Shown here piece by piece: positions 53,986-64,000 of a DNA stretch of 64,000 nucleotides. Below the pieces are notes generated by a model, which was not told the DNA's origin, searched no databases, and saw nothing but the letters and a program-made list of their open reading frames with translations. The position numbers were made by a program, and so were the translations under genes. Source of the DNA: Polymorphum gilvum SL003B-26A1 (lineage in GTDB: Bacteria; Pseudomonadota; Alphaproteobacteria; Rhizobiales; Stappiaceae); NCBI RefSeq assembly GCF_000192745.1, contig NC_015259.1:2681001-2745000 (forward strand), written 5' to 3'. The first letter of the stretch is position 1. Each line of letters opens with the position of its first letter.

Positions 53986-54849
53986 CTACTCAGCGCCTCG
54001 CGGCGGCACCGCCAGGATGTCGCGGTCCGCGGTGCGCAGGACCTCCTCGGCGACGCTGCCGAGGACCGCCTTGGCGAGGCCGGTCCGGCCGCTGGTCGAA
54101 ACGACGACGAGATCGGCCGCAAGCTCCTTCGCCGCGGCGACGATCTCGGCGGCGGCAGTCGACGTTTCCAGCCGCACCACCCGCGAGGCGCGGCCGACGT
54201 CGAGGCCGCCGAGGAAGTCGGCCAGACGACGCGCGGCGTCCTTCTCCGCTTCCTTGAGATAGTCCTCCCGCCCCTCCTTGCCGAGCGTGTGGCCCATGGC
54301 CAGCCGCAGCGCCGGCGCGTGATAGGCATGGTAGATCGACAGCCTGACCGCCTCGATCAGGCCGAGGCCAAGCAGTGTCTCCAGCGCCTGCCGCGATCCC
54401 TCCGAGAGATCGGTTGCGAACAGGGCGTGTCGATAAGCGACCAGAGGCGGCGCATTGACCATCAGCACCGGGACGCGGCTGGCGCGGATGATGCGCTCGG
54501 CCGTGGTGCCGACGAAGACGTCCCACAGGGCCTGCCGGCGATGCGGGCCGATGACGAGGAGATCGGGCCGCATTTCGTCCGCGGTTCTCAGGGTCGCTTC
54601 GAAAGGCGCCCCCAGGGTGACCCGCGTCTCGCAGGCCAGACCGTCGACGTCGCGCAATGTCGCGCCCTGGTCTCTGAGTTGCAGAATGGCTGCGTCCCTG
54701 GCCGCGGCGACGAGGCGCGCCGGCTGGTCGTCATCGACCGCATGGACAAGCGTCAGCGCCGCGCCGGTCTGCCTGGCGAGCAGCGTCGCCCGGCGCAGGG
54801 CGCGATCCGAACGTTCCGAAAAATCGGTCGCCACCAGGATTGTCTTCAT
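53986..54849 (-). CDS. Universal stress protein, two tandem UspA domains
   Basis: A 287-residue protein made of two Usp domains (1 to about 135 and about 140-287). The first begins TILVATDFSERSDRALRRA and the second HALFATDLSEGSRQALETL. The second keeps the ATP-binding G-x2-G-x9-GS motif (SGRTGLAKAVLGSVAEEV), while the first has GPHRRQALWDVFVGTTAE, so only the second is clearly the nucleotide-binding type. It is divergent from the HTH/antiporter genes, suggesting shared stress control. Confidence 0.9.
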   Translation of the reverse strand: MKTILVATDFSERSDRALRRATLLARQTGAALTLVHAVDDDQPARLVAAARDAAILQLRDQGATLRDVDGLACETRVTLGAPFEATLRTADEMRPDLLVIGPHRRQALWDVFVGTTAERIIRASRVPVLMVNAPPLVAYRHALFATDLSEGSRQALETLLGLGLIEAVRLSIYHAYHAPALRLAMGHTLGKEGREDYLKEAEKDAARRLADFLGGLDVGRASRVVRLETSTAAAEIVAAAKELAADLVVVSTSGRTGLAKAVLGSVAEEVLRTADRDILAVPPRGAE

Positions 54850-54993
54850 CGGTCTCGCCTCCCTGTCGTTTCCGCATCCAGGCCCCGGCTCGACAGGGAC
54901 GTTTGCGCGAAAACGCGCTCAACCCCGTTCAACGTCGTCATCCTATCATGAAGTATGATATTTTATTCCGAACAAGACTGAAAGATATTGGAC

Positions 54994-55226
54994 ATGCATT
55001 CAGATCGCTACCAGACGGTCAGGGAAGTTGCCGACCTCCTTAAGGTCGGCGAAGCGACGGTGCGGCGATGGATCCGGGACGGCGAGTTGCGTGCCATCGA
55101 CCTGGGCCGCGAATGGCGGATCGCCGCCAGCGACCTCGACGCGTTCCTGCGCTGCCATGCGACCCGGCCTCCGCTGTCTGAATCATCGGATGGAACGGGG
55201 CACCAGCAGGGAGGCGCACCGCAGAC

Positions 55227-55230
<4 letters not shown>
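54994..55230 (+). CDS. Small HTH (excisionase/MerR-like) DNA-binding protein
   Basis: A 78-residue protein. The first 55 residues form a winged HTH of the excisionase family type: TVREVADLLKVGEATVRRWI, then RDGELRAIDLGREWRIAASDLDAFL. The last 20 residues are loose and hydrophilic. The ATG at 54994 is weakly supported; a TTG two codons earlier is possible. Its stop overlaps the antiporter start as ATGATGA, so it is probably a dedicated regulator rather than a phage gene. It starts 144 bp from the divergent stress protein. Confidence 0.8.
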
Positions 55231-56957
<1,727 letters not shown>

Positions 56958-57129
56958 GTGCCAGACCGGAACCGCGAACCGCGGACCGCGGAAGACTGCC
57001 CCGATCATCGGCCGGCATCCCCGTACCTTGCGCCGCGCTTCGCAAGGCTGTCACGAAATCCGTCTAGCACGAAGGGGCAGAGACGCCGGCATGCCGGGCG
57101 ACCGGTCACCGGAACCGAGGGAGATTCCG

Positions 57130-59184
57130 ATGAAAGATCTGGAACGCGACTACCCCGATCATACCCTTGCCCCCTATTTCGAGCATGGCGACGAGCCGCA
57201 GTGCAACACCTCTGACAACCCCAACTTCTACGAGGTGATGGACGCCCGGATCGGCCGCCGCGGCTTCATGATGGGCGGACTGGCCAGCATCGCGGCCGGC
57301 CTGTTCGGCGCCGGGATGAGCGTGAAGGACGCGCTGGCGCAATCGACCGCCATCGACAGCCTGCTCGGCTTCAAGCCGGTGCCGGTCAGCACGGGCGACA
57401 CCGTCGTCGTGCCTGAAGGCTACAGGTTCCAGGTACTCGGCGCCTGGGGCGAGCCGATTGCTGGCGACATGCCTGCCTTCCGACCCGGCGCCAACACCGG
57501 CGCCGAGCAGGCGATGCAGATCGGCATGCACCACGACGGCATCCACTTCTTCCCGCTCGACGGCTCGTCCGAGGACGGCCTGATCGCGGTCAACCACGAA
57601 TACATCGAGCCGCGCTTCCTCCACGCGGAGAAGTACAAGGGCCTGGAACTCGACTCCTCGGCGGTGGTATACGACGCCGATGGAAAGCGCGACGACGACG
57701 ACGTGCTGAAGGAGGTCGCGGCACATGGCGTCTCGATCTACCGCACCTCGAAGCAGCCCGACGGCACGTGGGCCATCGTCGCCGATCCGCGCAACCGCCG
57801 TATCCACGGTCTGACCGAAATGGAGATCGGCGGTCCCGTGCGCGGATCGGCCCATGTCGTGACGAAGTTCTCGCCCGACGGGACGAAGACACGCGGCACG
57901 CTCAACAACTGCGCCCACGGCGTGACGCCGTGGAACACCTACATGGCGGCCGAGGAGAACTGGGCCGGCTATTTCGCCAACACCGACAAGATCGACCAGA
58001 AGCCGGACCTGCCGCGCGAACATGCCCGCTACGGCGTGTCGACCGATCCGCGCGGCGGCCGCTACGGCTGGCATCTGGCCAGGTCGGGTGCCGACGAGTA
58101 CGCCCGTTTCGACGCCTCGACGAAGGGCGCCTCGGCGACCGAGGACTACAGGAACGAGCCGAACACCTTCGGCTGGATGGTCGAGATCGATCCGTTCGAC
58201 CCGAACTCCATGCCGGTGAAGCGCACCGCGCTCGGCCGTTTCGCGCATGAGGGCGTCGTCTTCGCCCCGGCAGTCGAGGGTGCTCCCGTCGTCTGCTACT
58301 CTGGCGACGACGCCCGTTTCGAGTATATCTACAAGTTCGTCTCGGACGGCGTCTTCATACTGGCTCAGACCGACGGCTCGATTCTGGACACCGGCACGCT
58401 CTACGTCGCCAAGTTCAACGACGACGGCACCGGTGAGTGGCTGGCGCTCGCACCCGGCCGCAACGGACTGACGCCCGCGAATGGCTTCGCCGATCTGGCC
58501 GACATCCTGGTCAACACCCGTCTTGCCGCCGACTTCGTCGGCGCGACCAAGATGGACCGTCCCGAGTGGGGCACGATCGACCCGAACTCCAGCGAGGTCT
58601 ACTTCACGCTGACCAACAACTCGCGCCGCACCCAGGCGCAGGTCGATGCAGTCAATCCGCGCGCCGAGAACAACTATGGCCAGATCGTCCGCTGGCGCTA
58701 TGCCAACGGCGACCACACGAAGAACGCCTTCGAATGGGATCTGTTCGTCATCGCCGGCACGCCGCGCCAGTCGGCCACCTTCGCCGGGCAGACCCTGACC
58801 GACGACAACACGTTCGCCTGTCCGGACGGCATCTGGTGCGACCAGAACTCGCGCCTGTGGATCCAGACCGACATTGGTGAAGATGCCCAGCTCAAGGGAC
58901 CGACAGCGTCGATGGGGCAGAACGCAATGCTCGCGGCCGACCCGCGCACCGGCGAAATCCGGCGCTTCCTGACTGGTCCGAACGGACAGGAAGTGACCGG
59001 CGTGATCTCGACACCGGACGGCAAGGCGATGTTCGTGAACTTTCAGCACCCCGGCGCCACGGCGACCGCGGAGCGGTTCGCGGCGGGCGATATGGGCAGC
59101 CAGTGGCCTGACGGCCCGGGCTCCGTGCCGCGCTCGTTCACGATTGTCATCACCCGCGAGGACGGCGGCGTCATCGGCGCCTGA
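57130..59184 (+). CDS. phoX: PhoX-type alkaline phosphatase, Tat-exported
   Basis: A 684-residue protein of the PhoX/DUF839 family, a calcium- and iron-dependent phosphatase of the periplasm or outside. The Tat signal begins with R43-R44 in GRRGFMMGG followed by a hydrophobic stretch ending near ALAQ. Family stretches include NHEYIEPRFLH, NNCAHGVTPWNTYMAAEENW, FGWMVEIDPFDPNS and CPDGIWCDQNSRLWIQTD. The start at 57130 has GAGGGAGA at good spacing. The length is normal for PhoX. No Pho box was recognised upstream. It may supply phosphate from organic phosphate. Confidence 0.9.
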   Translation: MKDLERDYPDHTLAPYFEHGDEPQCNTSDNPNFYEVMDARIGRRGFMMGGLASIAAGLFGAGMSVKDALAQSTAIDSLLGFKPVPVSTGDTVVVPEGYRFQVLGAWGEPIAGDMPAFRPGANTGAEQAMQIGMHHDGIHFFPLDGSSEDGLIAVNHEYIEPRFLHAEKYKGLELDSSAVVYDADGKRDDDDVLKEVAAHGVSIYRTSKQPDGTWAIVADPRNRRIHGLTEMEIGGPVRGSAHVVTKFSPDGTKTRGTLNNCAHGVTPWNTYMAAEENWAGYFANTDKIDQKPDLPREHARYGVSTDPRGGRYGWHLARSGADEYARFDASTKGASATEDYRNEPNTFGWMVEIDPFDPNSMPVKRTALGRFAHEGVVFAPAVEGAPVVCYSGDDARFEYIYKFVSDGVFILAQTDGSILDTGTLYVAKFNDDGTGEWLALAPGRNGLTPANGFADLADILVNTRLAADFVGATKMDRPEWGTIDPNSSEVYFTLTNNSRRTQAQVDAVNPRAENNYGQIVRWRYANGDHTKNAFEWDLFVIAGTPRQSATFAGQTLTDDNTFACPDGIWCDQNSRLWIQTDIGEDAQLKGPTASMGQNAMLAADPRTGEIRRFLTGPNGQEVTGVISTPDGKAMFVNFQHPGATATAERFAAGDMGSQWPDGPGSVPRSFTIVITREDGGVIGA

Positions 59185-59218
59185 GCCGACGCCCCGAACC
59201 GGCGGCAAATGGAAAAAG

Positions 59219-59244
59219 GGGCGCCCCGCGAACGCGGGGCGCCC
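59219..59244. repeat. GC hairpin, copy 1 (also a possible phoX terminator)
   Basis: GGGCGCCCCGCG-AA-CGCGGGGCGCCC, a 12-bp stem, starts 34 bp after the phoX stop and follows GGAAAAAG. An identical 26-bp copy stands at 59434-59459. A short TTC tail follows. Confidence 0.7.
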
Positions 59245-59278
59245 TTCAGCTTGTCGACAACCGTGCAGCCTCTCCGCT

Positions 59279-59405
59279 GTCATTCCGGCCAAGCGGAGCG
59301 CGAGCCGGAACCGGAGAGCCGCGGTGTCGATGGTGTCAATGACGGAGACCGACAGGACCCCGGCTCATCGATCCCGCATCTGCGCTTCGCTGCGTGCGGG
59401 ATGAC
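59279..59405. repeat. Intergenic palindromic repeat element (REP-like)
   Basis: The element begins GTCATTCCGGC and ends GCGGGATGAC, so its ends form an imperfect inverted repeat. Two inner hairpins are visible: TTCCGGC with GCCGGAA, and CCCGCA with TGCGGG. This GTCATTCC...GGxATGAC format is familiar from dispersed intergenic repeats of alphaproteobacteria. It is flanked by the two copies of the GC hairpin. Confidence 0.65.
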
Positions 59406-59433
59406 GCGTTTGGAGGTGTGTCGGCAGTCTGGA

Positions 59434-59459
59434 GGGCGCCCCGCGAACGCGGGGCGCCC
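59434..59459. repeat. GC hairpin, copy 2
   Basis: Exact copy of the 26-bp hairpin at 59219-59244, on the other side of the REP-like element. It may serve as terminator for the minus-strand cytochrome gene ending at 59520, giving each convergent gene its own copy. Confidence 0.7.
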
Positions 59460-59519
59460 CTGGCGCGTGCGGTTAAGAGCGACCGAAATTCCTCGTGCCG
59501 GTCGCGGCCTGCACGAGGC

Positions 59520-60635
59520 TCAGGGGCGATGCAGCCCACTCATATCAAGGTCAATGCGTTCCGACAGGCTTTCGAGACTGTCATAGAGCAGTTGCAGGGC
59601 ATAAGCCGGATTGTGCACATAGGCGCCGGCATCCTTGGCCACGACCTGGTAGTTGTAGGCCGCCTTCAGCAGTCGCGGCGTCCAGCTGGCATAGCGGTTG
59701 GCCGGCACGGCTTCCTCGTCGCCGATGCGGCCATCGCCGTCGCTGTCGGTGAAGAAGTAGGGGAATCGCCCCTTGGCGTATCCGATCGGCGTTCCGGCCA
59801 CCTCGGCGGCATAGGTCTGGATCGCCCTGCCGAGCATGCCGTGCAGCCCGACGATCTCGGCATGGATGCCGGCATCGGTCTTGCCGTCGCCGTCGAAATC
59901 CGCATGACGGGTACGGATGGCGCGCAGGTCATCGACGCCCCTGTGGCAGGCGACGCAGCCGTCGCTGGTGACCTCGGTCGTATGGGCGTCGTGGCAGGCA
60001 GTGCAGGTGTTGGCGCTCGGCACGTGGGCGAAGCGGCCGGCATAGCGACGCCCCGGATACTGGTAGCCGCCGCGCACCTCGGCGCCGTGCATGACCGCGG
60101 CGGCCACGCCATAGTGGACATTGAGGAACGCCAGCTCGGACGACACGGCATCCTCGTCGCGGCCCTGGGTCGCGGCCGTTACGGCATCGCCGGACTGGCG
60201 CCCCTGATGGCAGACGGTGCAGACCGCCGAGGAGCCGAGGCCGTCGACCGTCACGCCTGAGGGAAACGGAACGCTGTCGAGCGCATGGGCGGCCGCCGTG
60301 TGGCAGGAGGCGCAGCCGATCGGCGAATTGATCGCGGCCGGACGATCCACCTTCAGGGGCGTGCTGCCGTCGGCACCCAGATAGTCGATGAAGCCCGGCT
60401 CGGAATGGCAGGCAGCACAGGCCGGCGGCACTTCGCCGTCCTTGTTCCAGTAGGTGAAAGAAGGTGACTGATAGTCGCCGTGCGGCGACGCGAGCCAGGC
60501 CTCGATCAGATCGGTCAGGTTCTTGTCCAGCGCCGTGGCGGGGGATGCCGCCAGAATCGGGGCGGCCAGAATCGGGGCGGCCAGAACGTGAGCAGCGAGC
60601 GCGCCGAGCATTCTAAGTCCCCGGAGGAAAGGCAT
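59520..60635 (-). CDS. Exported pentaheme cytochrome c with EF-hand-like loops
   Basis: A 371-residue periplasmic protein. A signal peptide ends near SPATA; part of it is encoded by two 15-bp repeats giving LAAPI twice. Five CxxCH heme sites are at C73, C108, C139, C211 and C227. Two calcium-loop-like stretches follow: D246-x-D248-x-D250-G and D297-x-D299-x-D301-G with E308 at position 12. The start has GAGGAGA 5-7 bp upstream. It is divergent from a ferric-reductase-like gene, so electron transfer between the two is plausible. No named multiheme family was recognised. Confidence 0.85.
   Translation of the reverse strand: MPFLRGLRMLGALAAHVLAAPILAAPILAASPATALDKNLTDLIEAWLASPHGDYQSPSFTYWNKDGEVPPACAACHSEPGFIDYLGADGSTPLKVDRPAAINSPIGCASCHTAAAHALDSVPFPSGVTVDGLGSSAVCTVCHQGRQSGDAVTAATQGRDEDAVSSELAFLNVHYGVAAAVMHGAEVRGGYQYPGRRYAGRFAHVPSANTCTACHDAHTTEVTSDGCVACHRGVDDLRAIRTRHADFDGDGKTDAGIHAEIVGLHGMLGRAIQTYAAEVAGTPIGYAKGRFPYFFTDSDGDGRIGDEEAVPANRYASWTPRLLKAAYNYQVVAKDAGAYVHNPAYALQLLYDSLESLSERIDLDMSGLHRP
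60551..60586. repeat. 15-bp tandem repeat within the cytochrome signal peptide
   Basis: CCAGAATCGGGGCGG occurs twice in a row (60551-60565, 60566-60580), followed by a partial CCAGAA. It encodes a duplicated AAPIL segment in the hydrophobic core of the signal peptide. The unit keeps the frame, so it could change signal length by slippage. Confidence 0.85.
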
Positions 60636-60773
60636 CGGCAGTCTCCTCTACTGTCAGGTGCCATCCAACAAAGGCTAGCCCGCCGCGGAAACCCTATCCA
60701 TGATACAGATCAAGGTCACGAGCGAGGTATGCTGAAAACCTCGGGAAGCATCGCACCGACGGGGAGCCCTCTC

Positions 60774-62246
60774 ATGCCCAAGGCCGAAAGCCGAAGCCCA
60801 GCCTCCGGCGGAGACCATGTGCTGCGCCTGCCGGCAGCCGCCCTCGCCGCCCTCTATCTGACCGTCTGCCTGCTGCCGCTGGCGCTCGCCCTCACGCGCA
60901 GCGTCGCCCCGGCCGATCCTTGGGAACTGGCGGCGGCGGCGTTTGGACTGGTCGCGCTTGCCGCAATGGCGGTCCAGGTCGTCACCTCAGGGCGGTTCGA
61001 GCGGGTGTCAGGGCACCTCGGCATCGACAAGATCATGGCCTTCCACAAGATCGCGGCGTGGTGGGTGCTGCTGGCGCTGCTTCTGCATCCGCTGGCCTAC
61101 GTCCTGCCCACCTGGCTTGACGACCGCGCACTCGGCGCCGAGCGCCTGACGGCCTATCTGACCCTGCCGCACTACCGTAGCGGCGTGGTTGCGCTGGCAG
61201 CCCTCGTCCTGCTGGTCGCCAGTTCCGTGCTGCGCGACCGGCTGCCCTGGCGCTACGAGGTCTGGCGCGCCAGCCACGTGATCCTCGCGCTGACCGCGCT
61301 CTCTGCCGGCCTGCACCATGCTGTCGCCGCCGGGCGGTTCAGCGCGCTTGGAAGCGTGCAGGCCTACTGGTGGGCCGTCGGCGCGGCTGTCGCTGGCGCG
61401 ATGGCGGTGCTCTACGGCTGGCGCTGGCTGCGGCTGCATCTTCGACCCTGGCAGCTCCAGTCGGTGACCCGGCGCGCCGACCGCCTGTGGGAACTGGACA
61501 TCCAGCCCGCCCCGGGCACCCCGGCGTTGCGCTACCAGGCCGGCCAGTTCGTCTGGATGACGGAGGGCGCGCGCCGCTTCCCGCTGTTCGATCATCCGTT
61601 CTCCATCGCCGACAGCCCGTTGCGCCCGGGCCTGAGCCTGATCGTCAAGGAGGCTGGCGACTTCACCAGCCGAATCGGTACGCTTGCCCCTGGTACGCCG
61701 ATCGGCATCGACGGCCCTTACGGCGACTTCACGCTCGACGCCCATCGTGGCGACAGCGTGCTCCTGCTCGCCGGTGGCGTCGGCATCGCTCCGATCATGG
61801 GCCTGCTGCGCGATCTCGTCGCCCGACGCGATCCCCGGCCGGTCCGACTCGCCTATGCGGCCGGCCGGCCCGACAATTTCGCCTGTCTGGACGAGATCGA
61901 GGCGGCAAGACAGCATCTCGACCTGCAGACGTTCCTGGTGAGCGAGGATGACGCTCCGGGCTGGCGGGGCCTCGTCGGCCGGCTCGACCGCGAGCGGCTG
62001 GGCCAGATGCTCGCCGGTCTCGACCCTGCCCGCAGCGTGGCGCTGATCTGCGGCCCGGGCCCCATGGTCACTGCCGTCTCCGACGCGCTGCTCGATCTGG
62101 GCATACCGATGCGCAAGGTGGTCTACGAACGTTTCGACTATTCGGGCGGCGCCTCACGCCAGGACCACCGCCGCAGGCTCAGCTTTGTCGGCGTCGGCGC
62201 GCTGCTGTCGCTCGGCATTCTCCTGTTCGTGCGCCTCGTCGCCTGA
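60774..62246 (+). CDS. Ferric-reductase-like transmembrane flavoprotein (NAD(P)H/FAD-binding)
   Basis: A 490-residue membrane protein. Six or so hydrophobic segments occupy residues 20-220 with the heme-ligand-type histidines in AFHKIAAWWVLLALLLHPLAY and WRASHVILALTALSAGLHHAV. The C-terminal half is a ferredoxin reductase-type module: FAD motif HPFSIADSP, NAD motif LLLAGGVGIAPIMG and the terminal CGPGPMV. A last hydrophobic helix at the C-terminus is extra. The start at 60774 has GGGAG about 8 bp upstream; ATG 60729 is a weaker alternative. It may pass electrons to periplasmic acceptors such as the divergent cytochrome. Confidence 0.85.
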   Translation: MPKAESRSPASGGDHVLRLPAAALAALYLTVCLLPLALALTRSVAPADPWELAAAAFGLVALAAMAVQVVTSGRFERVSGHLGIDKIMAFHKIAAWWVLLALLLHPLAYVLPTWLDDRALGAERLTAYLTLPHYRSGVVALAALVLLVASSVLRDRLPWRYEVWRASHVILALTALSAGLHHAVAAGRFSALGSVQAYWWAVGAAVAGAMAVLYGWRWLRLHLRPWQLQSVTRRADRLWELDIQPAPGTPALRYQAGQFVWMTEGARRFPLFDHPFSIADSPLRPGLSLIVKEAGDFTSRIGTLAPGTPIGIDGPYGDFTLDAHRGDSVLLLAGGVGIAPIMGLLRDLVARRDPRPVRLAYAAGRPDNFACLDEIEAARQHLDLQTFLVSEDDAPGWRGLVGRLDRERLGQMLAGLDPARSVALICGPGPMVTAVSDALLDLGIPMRKVVYERFDYSGGASRQDHRRRLSFVGVGALLSLGILLFVRLVA

Positions 62247-62306
62247 CGCCGCGGCGCACCGGGAAGCAGGCGGCCGCCAAGCGCCCGCCGCCATGCCATC
62301 GTCCGC

Positions 62307-63884
62307 TCAAGGCGCCAGGGTGACCGTCGCCTGCAGCGTCGCCCGCTCGAACTCGGTGACGAGCAGGCGGATCGTCACGTCCCAGTCGCCCGCCACGGGC
62401 AAATCCGTCGAGCCGTGCCAGAGGCCGTCGTCGCCGGCCCGCAGACGGATCCGGATCGGCTCGATCCCGCGCCCGGGCATGGCGAAGGCCATCTCGGCCT
62501 CAAGCGGCACGAGCGGCTGGAAACCGCCGGTGTGGACGGCGAGCGCAACGTCGACCGGACCCGCGCGACCGGGAGCCAGCCGCAGGTCGGCCATGGCGTA
62601 GTCGGCGTGGACATGGACCTGGAGCGGCGGCACGGTCGCGACCAGGGCGCGCGGCGGCGGCGTCAGGCGGAATCCCGCCGCGAGCGCCAGCACGACCAGG
62701 CCGAGGGCGATCTCGGCGCGGATCGCGCGGGATAACGCCGGGCCGGCGGACGGTTCGCCCGCAGCAAGCCGCGGGACCAGCCGCAGGCGGTTGCGCAGCG
62801 CCAGCGCGAGCATGCCAGCGACCAGCGCCAGCTTGACCGTCAGAACCTGTCCGTAGGCGGAGCCGGCAAGCGACGCAACGCTGCCGGCCTGAATTGCGGT
62901 CAGAAGCGCACCGCTGGCGACCAGAAGCATGACCAGCGGCAGGGCGAGCGACGCGAAGCGGGCGAGAACGGCTTCCCCGCCGGGCCGTCGGAATGCCGAG
63001 AGCAACGGCACCAGCGTGCCCGTCCAGAACACCAAGGCGAGCGCGTGCAGCGCGACGGCCGGCGCGGCAATCCAGCGCGGCTCGGCGGTCGCAGCGTGGC
63101 CGGAAGCCGCAAAGGACAGCGCGGCGACGCCCCACGCAGCGAACGCAAGCGGCCGGTGCGCGCGGCGGCGGGCTGCCGGCTCGACCAGCGCCAGCACGGC
63201 GAGAAGCACGGCAAGAACAGACAGCGCCGTCGTGACAACGAGCGGCGCGGTGCGCGCGGCCTGCCAGGGTGCGGCGGTCAGCAGCGCCGCCGGCGGCAAC
63301 GACAGGAGGTCGAACCCCTGGGCGGCGATGAGCGCCAGGCTGGAAGGCAGCGCCAGCAGCGCCGCAGCGATCGCGGTGCGGCGCATGCTGCGTGTCGGCG
63401 GCGCGCGCGTGACCACGGCCGAGAACGCCGCCATTCCGACCGCCGCCACAAGGGCAAGCGTCAGGAAAAAGCGCGCGGCAACGACCGCCCACGCCGCACC
63501 GCCGGCGCGGTCTGCCGGTGCAGCCTGCGTCGCCGACGGCGTACCGATCGAAAAGGACAGCGTGCCGCCGACCGGATGGCCATCGGCGGAGACCACGCGC
63601 CAGGACAGCAAGTGCGTTCCCTCGCCAAGACCATCCGGCGGGATCACGGTGACACGAGCGTTCGCGGCCGTTCCGGCAACCTGGCTCTCACCGCCACCCG
63701 GCGCGATCCAGCGCAGCACGACCGGTGCGACCGGCTCGTTGAAATCGAGCGTCACCGCCTCGGGCGGATGCGCGATGACGCTGCCGGCCGCGGGGGTCGA
63801 GGCGCGCAGCTGTGCATGGGCAAGGGACAGCTCCGGCACGAGCAGCAGAAGGCCGAGAACGGCGAAACGAAGGCGAGCAAGCAT
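62307..63884 (-). CDS. CopC-CopD fusion, copper uptake/resistance protein
   Basis: A 525-residue fusion. A signal peptide ends at SLAHA; the mature protein starts with the copper-binding histidine in the HAQLRASTPAAG region of CopC and runs to DGHPVGGTLSFSIG. From about residue 140 a CopD membrane domain with about eight spans follows (ARFFLTLALVAAVGMAAFSA; LHALALVFWTGTLVPLL; LALRNRLRLVPRL). The C-terminal ~100 residues are a soluble beta-rich tail. CopC binds copper in the periplasm and CopD passes it inwards. It is downstream of a partial gene at the window edge. Confidence 0.88.
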   Translation of the reverse strand: MLARLRFAVLGLLLLVPELSLAHAQLRASTPAAGSVIAHPPEAVTLDFNEPVAPVVLRWIAPGGGESQVAGTAANARVTVIPPDGLGEGTHLLSWRVVSADGHPVGGTLSFSIGTPSATQAAPADRAGGAAWAVVAARFFLTLALVAAVGMAAFSAVVTRAPPTRSMRRTAIAAALLALPSSLALIAAQGFDLLSLPPAALLTAAPWQAARTAPLVVTTALSVLAVLLAVLALVEPAARRRAHRPLAFAAWGVAALSFAASGHAATAEPRWIAAPAVALHALALVFWTGTLVPLLSAFRRPGGEAVLARFASLALPLVMLLVASGALLTAIQAGSVASLAGSAYGQVLTVKLALVAGMLALALRNRLRLVPRLAAGEPSAGPALSRAIRAEIALGLVVLALAAGFRLTPPPRALVATVPPLQVHVHADYAMADLRLAPGRAGPVDVALAVHTGGFQPLVPLEAEMAFAMPGRGIEPIRIRLRAGDDGLWHGSTDLPVAGDWDVTIRLLVTEFERATLQATVTLAP

Positions 63885-63949
63885 GGTGGTGCGGTCCGGG
63901 ACGGGGACGGGCCGCACCGCCGCCGAGGCGGCGCGGTCCGTCCGGGCTG

Positions 63950-64000
63950 CTAGTGAGCGTGACCCTTGGCCGGCACGACCTTGACGCCGGGCGCCGGGTC
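63950..64000 (-). CDS. C-terminal fragment of an unknown gene
   Basis: Only the last 16 codons and the TAG stop are visible, ending DPAPGVKVVPAKGHAH. The His-containing tail and the place 66 bp upstream of the CopC-CopD gene suggest a protein of copper or membrane handling such as a YcnI-type protein, but the fragment is too short to decide. Confidence 0.5.
   Translation of the reverse strand, partial: DPAPGVKVVPAKGHAH

Noticed and set aside
57106-59292. A 728-codon minus-strand open frame opposite phoX
   Set aside because: Same reason: the composition is that of a shadow frame and phoX on the other strand has a clear signal and family motifs.

Overview
This window looks like chromosomal DNA of a high-GC alphaproteobacterium, most likely of the order Hyphomicrobiales (Rhizobiales). 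The best clue is a fused trpE(G) gene behind a short leader peptide with three consecutive Trp codons, the arrangement known from rhizobia. GntR/FCD and LysR regulators, several branched-chain-type ABC importers, PhoX and a PRC-barrel protein also fit. No rRNA, tRNA, CRISPR array, transposase or phage gene was recognised.

Left part (1-25.6 kb): small-molecule uptake and catabolism. From 7.7 kb down to base 1 runs a minus-strand operon: a GntR/FCD regulator, livG, livH, livM, a periplasmic binding protein, livF, an acyl-CoA synthetase and the start of a short-chain dehydrogenase. It looks like a module that imports and CoA-activates a carboxylic acid. Perfect TTGTC-N-GACAA palindromes flank the regulator promoter. 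From 8.0 to 21.2 kb comes a second catabolic locus: an FAD dehydrogenase of the ketosteroid-dehydrogenase type, a ThDP enzyme and a cupin; a LysR regulator; a Tat-exported binding protein, a LivH permease, a LivM-LivG-LivF triple fusion, an aldehyde dehydrogenase and an SDR; then a binding-protein-like protein without a signal peptide. The first and third groups share a roughly 42-bp promoter motif with a T-N11-A LysR box, so they probably form one regulon. Next is a tcuA-tcuB-TIM-barrel operon with a divergent GntR/FCD gene.

Middle part (25.6-53.9 kb): export and synthesis of a surface polysaccharide. It holds an ABC-type capsule export system (KpsD-like lipoprotein, two tandem KpsE-like proteins, KpsT, KpsM), a KpsS-like transferase, several glycosyltransferases including GT4-GT2 and GT-methyltransferase fusions, rmlA, rmlC and rmlD without rmlB, gmd plus an Rmd-like reductase (GDP-D-rhamnose), an SDR with an altered catalytic motif, a sugar C-methyltransferase and an unrecognised protein. 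The locus is interrupted by trpL-trpE(G), a small membrane-protein gene and a PRC-barrel gene. The sugar genes suggest a 6-deoxyhexose-rich, possibly C-methylated glycan.

Right part (53.9-64 kb): stress, ion and metal functions. It has a tandem-domain universal stress protein, a small HTH gene coupled to a CPA2 cation/proton antiporter, a Tat-exported PhoX phosphatase, an intergenic repeat cluster, a pentaheme cytochrome c with EF-hand-like loops, a ferric-reductase-like membrane flavoprotein, a CopC-CopD fusion and the tail of one more gene.

All functions are read from recognisable motifs and gene order without database searches. Substrates of the transporters and catabolic enzymes are inferred only in general terms.
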